From the NCBI GenBank assembly GCA_024641835.1, contig JAHECH010000296.1:1-6006 (forward strand): a DNA stretch of 6,006 nucleotides. The letters run 5' to 3'. The notes under the pieces are model-generated. The model ran no database searches, was not told where the DNA came from, and saw only the letters and a list, made by a program, of their open reading frames with translations. The position numbers and the translations under genes are program-made. Positions within the stretch are counted from its first letter, which is position 1. Each line of letters opens with the position of its first letter. Source of the stretch: Deltaproteobacteria bacterium (lineage in GTDB: Bacteria; Desulfobacterota; DSM-4660; Desulfatiglandales; HGW-15). Below are positions 1 to 5,928 of the stretch, piece after piece.

Positions 1-30
1 AAGGAAGACCCGAGGGCCGGCGGGGTAGTC

Positions 31-939
31 TCAAGCTGACCCCGCTTCTGAGCCCGGCCCCCAAGAGTAAAAGGAGAGGCATTCATTTTCACGGCCTCTG
101 ACGACGCGTCTTCCATGGAGGGGTCCCTGTTGTTCTGTGACCACCGTGTATTGGCTCTCGCGCCCGTCTTTTTCAAAATAGATCACGACCCAGTCCTTTG
201 TTTTGCCAAGCTCGTGAGCTCGGGCAGTATTGGAGAAGAGCGCGGTGAACTGCCAACCCTCCTGCTCGGTATGCATAACGGGGAGCCATGATTTCCCTCC
301 GGGGTTGAATCGACGTGGTGCAATGGTTTTGAGCACGCCTTCTTCAGCCTTCCGCCGGTACTCTTCGTCCACTTTAAGGATGGTGCTGACCGCCGGGAAG
401 TCGGGTTCGCCATGGATCCCTTCCTTGTCCAAGTATCGCATCCTTTTCGCCCTCCTTCTGCCGGAGCGGCTGAGGATGGAATCCAACGAATCGCGAATGG
501 CCATGACCCTGCGATGACCGATCCCGGGCACCCTCTCGATGCGACCGTCATGGGCAGCGAGTTCCAATTCTTCTAAAGTCTCAACGTGAAGCTCATTGTA
601 GATGCGCTTTGCAAGCTCTTCGCCGAGTCCCGGAATCGTGGTGAATAAATCTTCCGGGGAGACTTGGCCTTCCAGTCTTTCCAGAAGACCCAGTCGCCCC
701 GTGTGAACGAACTCGCGAATGGCCCCTGCGATGCTCTCCCCGACGTCGGGCAGGTCTTCAAGTCTCTCCTCCTTGGTGCGAGCGAGAAGGGCAATAGAGC
801 GGTTTGTACCCTCAATAAGATGAGCTGCTTTTCTGTAAGCGTTCACCCGGTAGATATTGGCCCCCTGAGCTTCGAGCAACGCAGCCACTCGCTCAAGAAC
901 ATCAGCGATCTCCTGATTCGCCGGATATTCAGGTCTCAT
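31..939 (-). CDS. Helix-hairpin-helix protein related to the N-terminal part of PolX DNA polymerases
   Basis: This 302-aa protein is probably a cytoplasmic DNA-binding protein; its function is not established. Residues about 8-80 resemble the 8-kDa-like domain of family X DNA polymerases (NQEIADVLERVAALLE, then YRVNAYRKAAHLIE). Three helix-hairpin-helix turns follow: LPDVGES (63-69), IPGLGEE (102-108) and VPGIGHR (137-143). A basic stretch, GRRRAKRMR (160-168), leads into a C-terminal domain (about 185-290) rich in Trp, Phe and Tyr, with segments such as APRRFNPGGKSWLPV and TALFSNTARAHELG. I recall this arrangement from other bacterial proteins annotated only as helix-hairpin-helix proteins. 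No nucleotidyltransferase catalytic core or PHP exonuclease domain is present, so it is not a polymerase. The start is supported by family similarity beginning at residue 8; the upstream AGGGGG is rather far away (12 nt). It lies 165 bp downstream of the molybdenum subunit on the same strand, so co-transcription is possible. Coding potential is certain; function is weakly known. Confidence 0.9.
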   Translation of the reverse strand: MRPEYPANQEIADVLERVAALLEAQGANIYRVNAYRKAAHLIEGTNRSIALLARTKEERLEDLPDVGESIAGAIREFVHTGRLGLLERLEGQVSPEDLFTTIPGLGEELAKRIYNELHVETLEELELAAHDGRIERVPGIGHRRVMAIRDSLDSILSRSGRRRAKRMRYLDKEGIHGEPDFPAVSTILKVDEEYRRKAEEGVLKTIAPRRFNPGGKSWLPVMHTEQEGWQFTALFSNTARAHELGKTKDWVVIYFEKDGRESQYTVVTEQQGPLHGRRVVRGRENECLSFYSWGPGSEAGSA

Positions 940-1104
940 CTGAAATCAGAGCCCCCTTGACTCACAGATGTCTTCCCTTCGTGATCCTTCTGCCTTTTTG
1001 TCCCCCCGATCCCCCTGGATGATCGCGTGTTAAAGAACCGGCAGAGGCGTCTGCGGGTGATTGACGTGCCAATGGAATGTATACTCTTTCGATTTTTCTA
1101 CCGG
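940..1104. other. Short non-coding gap between the molybdenum subunit and the HhH gene
   Basis: This 165-bp gap lies between two genes read leftwards. It holds a weak hairpin with a short T-rich tail (listed separately) and C-rich/G-rich runs around 1000-1017. I see no convincing sigma-70 promoter for the helix-hairpin-helix gene, so read-through from the upstream operon and an unrecognised promoter both remain possible. Confidence 0.5.
1031..1057 (-). terminator. Weak candidate terminator after the molybdenum hydroxylase operon
   Basis: Read on the minus strand, GCAGA and TCTGC form a 5-bp stem around a 4-nt loop. It is extended by two further G-C pairs across one C-C mismatch and followed by TTCTTTAA. 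It lies about 50 bp after the stop codon of the molybdopterin subunit. The stem is short and the T tract interrupted, so termination would be partial at best. Confidence 0.25.
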
Positions 1105-3288
1105 CTACCTCTTCCGGGACCTCTGCATCGCTTCCAAGATCCTTTCCGGTGTCATTGGGAGTTGATACAACCTCACGCCGATGGCATCGAAGATGGCATT
1201 GGCGATCACGGCACCCATACAGACGATCGCTGGTTCTCCTCCACCCTGGGGAGGTGAATCTCCCTGAATGAGTACCGTCTCTATCTTAGGCAACCAGGTA
1301 AAGCGGGGTATCTCATAGGTGTCGAAATTGAGGTCAAATATCTTTCCATTCTTGAAATGTATTTCTTCTGTGAGGGCATAGCCCAACCCCATGGTGACAC
1401 ATCCCTCCATTTGCAACTTCGCACCTTCGGGATTAATCACGAGGCCCATGTCTTGAGCATGGACAACCCGCTTGACCTGAACTTTCCCTGTAGACTTGTC
1501 TACCTTCACCTCTGCGAGCGTAGCCACGTAAGCCCCAGAGCGGATACCACAGGCTACCCCGTAACCCCTTCCACTCGGAGCTTTTGATGGCTTCCAGCCA
1601 AACCTGTCCGCTGCGGCTTCGAGCTCCCTCCTCATCTTTCTATCACTGAGATGATTGAGACGAAAATCAAGAGGATCTCTACTCACGTTGGATGCCATGA
1701 TGTCCATTTGGGATTCTCTTGCGAAGGAATTGGTATTCGTACCTGGTGCTCGCCAAGGTCCTGTTCCAACAGGATGGTATACAGAGGATCCTTGCCAACT
1801 TCCACGGGAAATCTCCTTATGGTGAGGAACATCGTAAAACAGCTCCGCACCATCCGATCCCGCGAAATAAACAGCGTAATCCCAAAGCACAATTTTTCCA
1901 GAGCTGTTCAGCCCTGATCTTATCGCTACAACAGATGCCGGCCGGAAGGTATCGTAAAAGAATTCCTCTGCACGGCTCCAGGCAACCTGTACGGGTCTCC
2001 CCGTCAATCTCGCCAGCCGAGCCGCTTCCACAGCTTGTCTGCTTGCACTCTTTCCACCAAATCCTCCTCCGACGAAAGTGGATTTTACATGGATATCCTG
2101 AGAGGGGAGACCCAAAGCACCGGCTACTTGTTCCTTGACACCGAATGGACTCTGGGTTGATGCCCATACAGTGACTTTCCCATTTTCAATGGTCGCCGTG
2201 GCTGTATGCGTTTCGATGGGCGCATGAGCCACATAGCTATTCAAGTAACTTTCCTGAAAGATTTTAGCGGCGAGATGCCTCCCTGTTTCGAGATTCCCGC
2301 CCTCTTTCACGGTAGTTCCTTCAGGCGCCACCTTGAGCAGGTGATCGAAAATATTCTTGTCGTCAAGCTTGCTTTTCGAGGGCCCAAATTCGGCGCTGAT
2401 CTTCATTAAAGCTTTTTCAGCTTCGTCAGGGTATTCATGGAGCACCGCGATCAGGTCACCATCCTGAACCACAAGAACGTCTTCCATCCGTTTTGCCCCC
2501 GATGTATCCGCGCTCTTCAATGTTGCTCCGTGTGCGGGAGGTCTTAAGATCCTGGCATAAAGCATCCCCGGCAACCGAACGTCACCGGCGTACTTGGCTT
2601 TGCCCGTAACCTTCTTCAAGGCATCGGTTCTCAAGAAAGATCTGCCTGTCACAGTGAATTCAGTTGCTGGTTTCAAGGCTGGCTTTTCCTTCAAATGCCT
2701 CTCGATCGTCTTTCCTTTTGTCACTTGGGCGTAGGTCACACTTTTGCCGGTTAGGGCCTTGTCGAATATCGCCCCATCCTTTGCGATCAATCGGTCCAAA
2801 GGCAAATGAAGGTGTTCAGCAGCCAGTTCCAGTAGAACAGCCCTGGCCTCGGCAGCTGCTTGTCGGAGCATGGGACCGAAGAAACGCGTGGTCATCGATC
2901 CCCAGGTTCCCTGATCCCATGGACAGAATTCCGTATCCCCCATAACCATCTCGATGGCGTCAAAAGGCGCATCGAGTTCGTCCGCAGCCATCTGGGCGAG
3001 GGATGTTATCACTCCCTGGCCCATCTCAATTTTGCCCGTATAGCAGGCGATCCTGCCGTCCGCTCCGATTCTGAGAAAAGCATTAAAATCAGTCGGTCCC
3101 TCTGTTGCCGCTCCTCGGTACCCCTCGCCTCGTGATGGTTGTGCCATGGCCAAGGAATCTCCATAGGAGAAATAGACCACTATACCCCCACCCAGCACCC
3201 CGATACGCTTCAGGAATTCCCTGCGATTGAGAGGGGAGGAAAATCCAGGTTGATCGAGAATTCGTTCTTCATGATCATTTTTTCCCAT
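1105..3288 (-). CDS. Tat-exported molybdopterin-binding subunit, xanthine dehydrogenase family (IorB-like)
   Basis: This is the catalytic subunit (727 aa) of a molybdenum hydroxylase, which oxidises N-heterocycles or aldehydes with oxygen from water. A Tat signal is visible: NRREFLKR (21-28), a hydrophobic stretch to about 42, and a plausible cut after AMA (47-49). Domain order matches isoquinoline 1-oxidoreductase beta subunits. A molybdenum-binding segment with EMGQG (88-92) and DQGTWGS (125-131) comes before the hammerhead domain (about 218-300), whereas in ordinary xanthine dehydrogenases the MGQG segment lies after it. Next come GGGFGGK (407-413), VGTGPWRAPG (507-516) and the C-terminal GGGEPA (682-687), whose Glu685 is the likely catalytic base. 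The frame is intact and the length is typical. Its ATG lies 2 bp after the stop of the [2Fe-2S] gene, so the two should be translationally coupled. No FAD subunit, cytochrome or XdhC-type maturation gene is in the window. The family is certain; the substrate is unknown. Confidence 0.96.
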   Translation of the reverse strand: MGKNDHEERILDQPGFSSPLNRREFLKRIGVLGGGIVVYFSYGDSLAMAQPSRGEGYRGAATEGPTDFNAFLRIGADGRIACYTGKIEMGQGVITSLAQMAADELDAPFDAIEMVMGDTEFCPWDQGTWGSMTTRFFGPMLRQAAAEARAVLLELAAEHLHLPLDRLIAKDGAIFDKALTGKSVTYAQVTKGKTIERHLKEKPALKPATEFTVTGRSFLRTDALKKVTGKAKYAGDVRLPGMLYARILRPPAHGATLKSADTSGAKRMEDVLVVQDGDLIAVLHEYPDEAEKALMKISAEFGPSKSKLDDKNIFDHLLKVAPEGTTVKEGGNLETGRHLAAKIFQESYLNSYVAHAPIETHTATATIENGKVTVWASTQSPFGVKEQVAGALGLPSQDIHVKSTFVGGGFGGKSASRQAVEAARLARLTGRPVQVAWSRAEEFFYDTFRPASVVAIRSGLNSSGKIVLWDYAVYFAGSDGAELFYDVPHHKEISRGSWQGSSVYHPVGTGPWRAPGTNTNSFARESQMDIMASNVSRDPLDFRLNHLSDRKMRRELEAAADRFGWKPSKAPSGRGYGVACGIRSGAYVATLAEVKVDKSTGKVQVKRVVHAQDMGLVINPEGAKLQMEGCVTMGLGYALTEEIHFKNGKIFDLNFDTYEIPRFTWLPKIETVLIQGDSPPQGGGEPAIVCMGAVIANAIFDAIGVRLYQLPMTPERILEAMQRSRKR

Positions 3289-3290
3289 GT

Positions 3291-3767
3291 CTACTTCCCT
3301 CCTCTCATCTCTTTTGCAGCCGTCTCAATCGCTTCAACGACCCTCCGATAGGATCCGCAGCGACAGAGATTCGTATCCATGCCCTGAAGAATTTCCCCCC
3401 GGCTTAGCGCAGAGTTTTTTATTAGCAGGCTGTACGCTTTGAGGATCATCCCCGACGTGCAAAAGCCACACTGAAGAGCATCGTGCTTGATAAAGGCTTT
3501 CTGGAGCGGATGGAGCTCTCCATTCTTGGCGAGCCCTTCAATGGTAACCACTTCTTTTCCCTTTATTTCTTTTACCGGCGTCTGACAGGATAGAACCGCC
3601 TCATCGGCCACAAGAACGGTACAGGCTCCGCATTGCTCCTGCCCGCAGCCATATTTGGGCCCTGTAAGGCCGAGGTCGGTGCGAAGAACCCATAGGAGCA
3701 TCCGATCTCCATCGACTCTCAAGCTGACATCTTTATCATTGAGTTTAAATTGAATCGTTTCTATCAT
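3291..3767 (-). CDS. [2Fe-2S] electron-transfer subunit of the molybdenum hydroxylase (IorA-like)
   Basis: This 158-aa iron-sulfur subunit passes electrons from the molybdenum centre of its partner to an outside acceptor. The N-terminal plant-ferredoxin-like domain holds Cys41, Cys46, Cys49 and Cys61 (YGCGQEQCGACTVL and the downstream SC). The C-terminal helical domain holds Cys100, Cys103, Cys135 and Cys137 (LQCGFCTSG and NLCRCGSY). All eight cluster ligands are present. An in-frame ATG exists 35 codons upstream, at 3872, but I chose 3767. The protein there begins MIETIQFKLN like its family, AGGAGGG stands 5 nt before it, and the upstream extension is a translated intergenic repeat. It has no signal peptide of its own, so it probably folds with the large subunit and is exported with it through Tat. 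It is the first gene of the minus-strand operon. Confidence 0.96.
   Translation of the reverse strand: MIETIQFKLNDKDVSLRVDGDRMLLWVLRTDLGLTGPKYGCGQEQCGACTVLVADEAVLSCQTPVKEIKGKEVVTIEGLAKNGELHPLQKAFIKHDALQCGFCTSGMILKAYSLLIKNSALSRGEILQGMDTNLCRCGSYRRVVEAIETAAKEMRGGK
3297..3302 (-). promoter_or_regulatory. Ribosome binding site of the molybdopterin subunit, inside the end of the [2Fe-2S] gene
   Basis: GGAGGG forms part of the last codons of the iron-sulfur gene (Met-Arg-Gly-Gly-Lys-stop). It lies 8 nt before the ATG at 3288. Placing the site inside the upstream gene implies coupled translation of the two subunits. Confidence 0.85.
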
Positions 3768-3772
3768 ATGGG

Positions 3773-3779
3773 CCCTCCT
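3773..3779 (-). promoter_or_regulatory. Ribosome binding site that fixes the start of the [2Fe-2S] subunit
   Basis: Read on the minus strand, AGGAGGG stands 5 nt before the ATG at 3767. It is a near-perfect match to the anti-Shine-Dalgarno sequence and favours this start over the ATG at 3872. Confidence 0.85.
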
Positions 3780-3838
3780 GTCACCCTCATCTTGTTGAAA
3801 CACGAATAATGGTCCATCGGGTTTTTCAAAAGTGCAGG

Positions 3839-3868
3839 GATTGCTTCTTCCCTTCGCTCCTCGCAACG
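3839..3868 (-). repeat. Half copy of a dispersed palindromic repeat
   Basis: Read on the minus strand, this segment runs from GTTGCGAGGAGCGAAG to GAAGAAGCAATC. It shares the TTGCGA and GAAGCAATC blocks, in the same order, with the left arm of the fuller element at 5199-5278. No matching opposite arm is visible nearby, so it looks like a decayed or half element. From memory, this repeat type occurs in many copies in intergenic regions of Deltaproteobacteria and relatives. Translated, it gives the spurious peptide MPLRGAKGRSNP that would otherwise be attached to the iron-sulfur subunit. Confidence 0.6.
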
Positions 3869-3993
3869 GCATTTTAGGTATTGCGTTTGCGACAGTTTAT
3901 CAGAGGTTGTCTCAAACTTGCCAGGGAGAAGTGTTGCCCTACGCTGGGACCTCCTTGTTGCGGTGGCGAAGTTCACCACCACGGCGGTCACGG

Positions 3994-4003
3994 TGATTAA
4001 TCA
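3994..4003. promoter_or_regulatory. Perfect 10-bp palindrome, possible operator
   Basis: TGATTAATCA is its own reverse complement and sits in the divergent region, 127 bp upstream of dctP and about 230 bp upstream of the iron-sulfur gene. Its size and place suit a dimeric repressor or activator site. It does not match the FNR/CRP pattern, which has a wider gap between half sites. No regulator gene is in the window to pair it with. Confidence 0.25.
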
Positions 4004-4051
4004 TCTGGTTAAGAATCTGAAGAGGGGGAGCCCAAATGATTGATAAATGAA

Positions 4052-4122
4052 GGAAGGTGTGGTAGGGAACAACGAAAGGCAGCAACACCTTTCCCCAAGC
4101 TTTTTTCATAATCGAAAGGAGG
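4052..4122 (+). promoter_or_regulatory. Structured dctP leader with competing hairpins and the ribosome binding site
   Basis: The segment ACACCTTTCC (4085-4094) can pair with three partners. These are GGAAGGTGT upstream (4052-4060), GAAAGG (4074-4079, 8-nt loop), and GAAAGG (4114-4119), which is part of the Shine-Dalgarno AAAGGAGG (4115-4122) of dctP. The three pairings exclude one another. A run of six T (4101-4106) follows the first two hairpins, but about 7-10 nt past the stem, which is too far for a good intrinsic terminator. The pairings are seen in the sequence; a regulatory role is inferred and depends on an unknown transcription start. Confidence 0.3.
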
Positions 4123-4129
4123 CAGTATC

Positions 4130-5140
4130 ATGTTCAAAAACTCTTTGTTTCGTCAAACTGTCAGGGTGTGTATGGCACTTATTCTGGCCATTTCGCTGGC
4201 GACCTTCTGCCAGGCAGCCGGCCAAAAAATCACCATTAAAGCTGTCACTGCATGGCCCAAGACGGTATGGGAAGTCGGCAACTTCATGAAATTCATGGAC
4301 ATCGTCAAGGAGCGTGTGGCCAAGGAATATCCCGGTGAGCTTGAGATCCAGTATGCCGGGGGACCTGAAGTCATCCCCAACCAGGAGCAGGTGGAAGCGG
4401 CCCGGATGGGGGTGGTGGACATGGTATTCACGACCGATGGGTATTACGTTTCGGCAGTCCCCGAGGTCAATGCATTGAGTGTGTCCATGCTGGACGGCTG
4501 GGAGGAACGCGCAAAGGGTGTGAACGCCCTCCTGGACAAGATCCATCAGGAGAAGGTCAATTGCGTGTATCTGGGAAGATTGGGGCACAACCTGCCTTTC
4601 ACAATCTATCTTACAAAGCCCGTGAAGGGCCTCGATGATCTCAAGGGGTTGAAGATCCGGTGTAGCCCGACGCTCATCGGTTTCCTGAAGAAAATCGGAG
4701 CCAGCCCCGTAGTCATTCCCCCTCCTGAAGTTTACACGGCCCTTGAGCGGGGCGTGGTTGACGGGTTTGCATGGCCCGCAGGTCTGATCAGGGACTGGGG
4801 ATGGGAAAAGATCACGAAGTATGTCGTTCAACCCGGTGTTTACAACGGGGCCAACGTGATTGTCATCAACAAGAAAAAGTGGGATGAGATTCCCGGCAAT
4901 TTGCAGAAACTCTTGATCCAGGCGGAAGACGATGCGGCACGCTTTGCCAAGCAACGCGCTGTGGACCTGATCAAGAATGAAGAGGAAGCCCTCAAGAAGA
5001 TGGGGATCCAGTACATCCAGCTTCCTCCCGCAGAGGCAAAGAAACTGACCGACGCGGCCTATTCGGCATTGTGGGACGTCATCATAGAAAAATCGCCTGT
5101 GAACGGACCCAAGTTGAAAGAGATGGTGAGCAAGCCGTAG
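4130..5140 (+). CDS. dctP: TRAP transporter substrate-binding protein, DctP family
   Basis: This is the periplasmic binding protein (336 aa) of a TRAP transporter. It captures an organic acid and delivers it to the DctQM membrane complex. A Sec signal is clear: Lys3 and Arg8/Arg12, a hydrophobic core (about 13-26) and a likely cut after CQA (27-29). Cys27 does not form a lipobox, since Phe precedes it. Family marks are the paired motif LKGLKIR (171-177), whose Arg177 corresponds to the conserved arginine that binds the substrate carboxylate, and PPPEVYTALERGVVDG (197-212) followed by FAWP. AAAGGAGG lies 7 nt before the ATG. The gene leads a dctPQM cluster and diverges from the molybdenum hydroxylase operon. 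The substrate cannot be told from the sequence alone; a carboxylate is expected. Confidence 0.96.
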   Translation: MFKNSLFRQTVRVCMALILAISLATFCQAAGQKITIKAVTAWPKTVWEVGNFMKFMDIVKERVAKEYPGELEIQYAGGPEVIPNQEQVEAARMGVVDMVFTTDGYYVSAVPEVNALSVSMLDGWEERAKGVNALLDKIHQEKVNCVYLGRLGHNLPFTIYLTKPVKGLDDLKGLKIRCSPTLIGFLKKIGASPVVIPPPEVYTALERGVVDGFAWPAGLIRDWGWEKITKYVVQPGVYNGANVIVINKKKWDEIPGNLQKLLIQAEDDAARFAKQRAVDLIKNEEEALKKMGIQYIQLPPAEAKKLTDAAYSALWDVIIEKSPVNGPKLKEMVSKP

Positions 5141-5198
5141 AAGGTCTTCAGAGGATTTGGGACCTTGCCGATAGTCTCATGGCATTATGCACTTGAAT

Positions 5199-5278
5199 GT
5201 TATTGCGAACGCGGTGAAGCAATCTCGTTGTCCAAATCGAGAGATTGCCACGCCCGACAAAGCCGGGCTCGCAATGAC
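5199..5278. repeat. 80-bp palindromic repeat element between dctP and dctQ
   Basis: The outer arms GTTATTGCGA (5199-5208) and TCGCAATGAC (5269-5278) pair over 10 bp, with one position able to form a G-U wobble in RNA. The inner blocks GCAATCTCG (5219-5227) and CGAGAGATTGC (5238-5248) also face each other. The right half carries a small extra hairpin, GCCCG (5252-5256) with CGGGC (5264-5268). This is the architecture of a REP- or MITE-like intergenic repeat. Between a binding-protein gene and its membrane-subunit genes it could shield the 3' end of dctP mRNA and lower dctQM expression, but that is inferred. Confidence 0.7.
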
Positions 5279-5299
5279 GGCGTCCGGCAGAAGCTGCGG

Positions 5300-5330
5300 T
5301 AGCAATGTCGACACGATGATGAGATTGCTA
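5300..5330. repeat. Small inverted repeat upstream of dctQ
   Basis: TAGCAAT (5300-5306) and ATTGCTA (5324-5330) form a perfect 7-bp inverted repeat around 17 bp. The right arm is embedded in GAGATTGC, a block shared with the neighbouring 80-bp element, so this may be a leftover of another repeat copy. No T tract follows, so it is not a typical terminator. Confidence 0.35.
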
Positions 5331-5344
5331 ATACCTTACCTAAG

Positions 5345-5355
5345 AAAGGAGGAGG
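5345..5355 (+). promoter_or_regulatory. Ribosome binding site supporting a TTG start for dctQ
   Basis: AAAGGAGGAGG gives two overlapping Shine-Dalgarno cores. The first GGAGG ends 7 nt before TTG at 5360. The next in-frame ATG is codon 13, inside the first membrane helix, so TTG is the better start. Confidence 0.75.
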
Positions 5356-5359
5356 ACAC

Positions 5360-5926
5360 TTGCTGAGCCGGCTCCTGGATAGAATATTGACGGGCATGGC
5401 CGTCCTGGCAAGCCTCCTCCTCCTCTTCATGACCTTTTCCATCAGCTACAGCATATTCACACGTGCCCTGAGCTTTCAAAGCCCGGTCTGGACGGTACAA
5501 TTCAATGAATACTCGCTGCTCTGGATGACTTTCCTTGGATCGGCGTGGGTTCTCCGCAGGCGAAAGCATGTGGCCGTGGATATCATTACGGCACGCCTGG
5601 GGCCTGTCGGCAAAAGAAACGCGGATGTGGTCCACAGTCTCCTGGGGACCGGATTGTGCGGAGTCCTCTGCTGGTACAGTTCTCTCATGACCCTGAATCT
5701 CTTTCAACGAGGTGTAACGGACGTCCAGGCCGTAGATATGCCCAAGTACCTCGTGCTGATGGTGATCCCCATCGGTTTTCTTGTCCTCACCGCTCAGTTT
5801 TTCCGAAACCTGGTGGCCTCTTTGCGAAAAACCAAGGAGGACACGCAAGAGATTGAGACGCAGACGCCTGCTTCCGAATCGCCGAGGGGAGCGCCTGGAA
5901 CGACCGCCGAAGGGAGGAATGGCTGA
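5360..5926 (+). CDS. dctQ: TRAP transporter small membrane subunit, DctQ family
   Basis: This 188-aa inner-membrane protein joins with DctM to form the TRAP transport complex. Four membrane helices are visible at about 12-34, 50-66, 91-113 and 130-149. The family hallmark lies after helix two: LLWMTFLGSAWVLRRRKH followed by VAVDI (53-75). The C-terminal tail (about 155-188) is polar, rich in Glu, Thr and Pro, and probably cytoplasmic; it is somewhat longer than in many DctQ proteins. Translation starts at TTG, supported by a strong ribosome binding site just before it. It lies 219 bp after dctP, a gap filled largely by a palindromic repeat, and its stop is 2 bp before the dctM start. Confidence 0.94.
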   Translation: MLSRLLDRILTGMAVLASLLLLFMTFSISYSIFTRALSFQSPVWTVQFNEYSLLWMTFLGSAWVLRRRKHVAVDIITARLGPVGKRNADVVHSLLGTGLCGVLCWYSSLMTLNLFQRGVTDVQAVDMPKYLVLMVIPIGFLVLTAQFFRNLVASLRKTKEDTQEIETQTPASESPRGAPGTTAEGRNG

Positions 5927-5928
5927 TC

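Larger units (their letters stand above)
3768..4129. promoter_or_regulatory. Divergent non-coding region between the hydroxylase operon and dctP
   Basis: This 362-bp stretch separates two divergent transcription units, so promoters for both should lie within it. It contains a half copy of the palindromic repeat (3839-3868), a GGTGG/CCACC inverted repeat (3962-3966 with 3976-3980), a perfect 10-bp palindrome (3994-4003) and a structured leader next to dctP (4052-4122). I found no sigma-70 promoter with two good hexamers at proper spacing on either strand, and no sigma-54 GG/GC pair. The reading frames across it look like translated repeat and spacer, not genes. Confidence 0.6.

Noticed and set aside
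14..60. GGGCCGG/CCGGCCC inverted repeat across the stop of the helix-hairpin-helix gene as a terminator
   Set aside because: The loop is 33 nt and no T run follows before the window edge. GC-rich sequence easily gives such matches.
1719..2138. Plus-strand open frame of 139 codons inside the molybdopterin subunit gene
   Set aside because: It is a shadow frame of a gene with clear motifs and an intact reading frame.
3768..3872. N-terminal extension of the iron-sulfur subunit
   Set aside because: It is translated repeat and spacer, is not family-like, and a strong ribosome binding site sits directly before the internal ATG at 3767.
3881..3925. Sigma-54 promoter on the minus strand beginning TGGCA
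   Set aside because: The required GC of the -12 element is absent at the proper distance from the GG.
4107..4112. CATAAT as a -10 box for dctP
   Set aside because: Transcription would start at about 4119, inside the Shine-Dalgarno sequence, leaving no usable leader.
4106..4954. Long minus-strand open frame of 282 codons inside dctP
   Set aside because: It lies antisense to dctP, which has full family motifs and a signal peptide. The antisense product has no recognisable domain and arises from the codon bias of dctP.
5141..5166. AAGGTC/GACCTT hairpin just after the dctP stop as a terminator
   Set aside because: The stem is only 6 bp around a 14-nt loop, and no T tract follows.
5336..5848. 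Minus-strand open frame of 170 codons opposite dctQ
   Set aside because: It is antisense to dctQ and its product is a low-complexity, charged sequence without family features.
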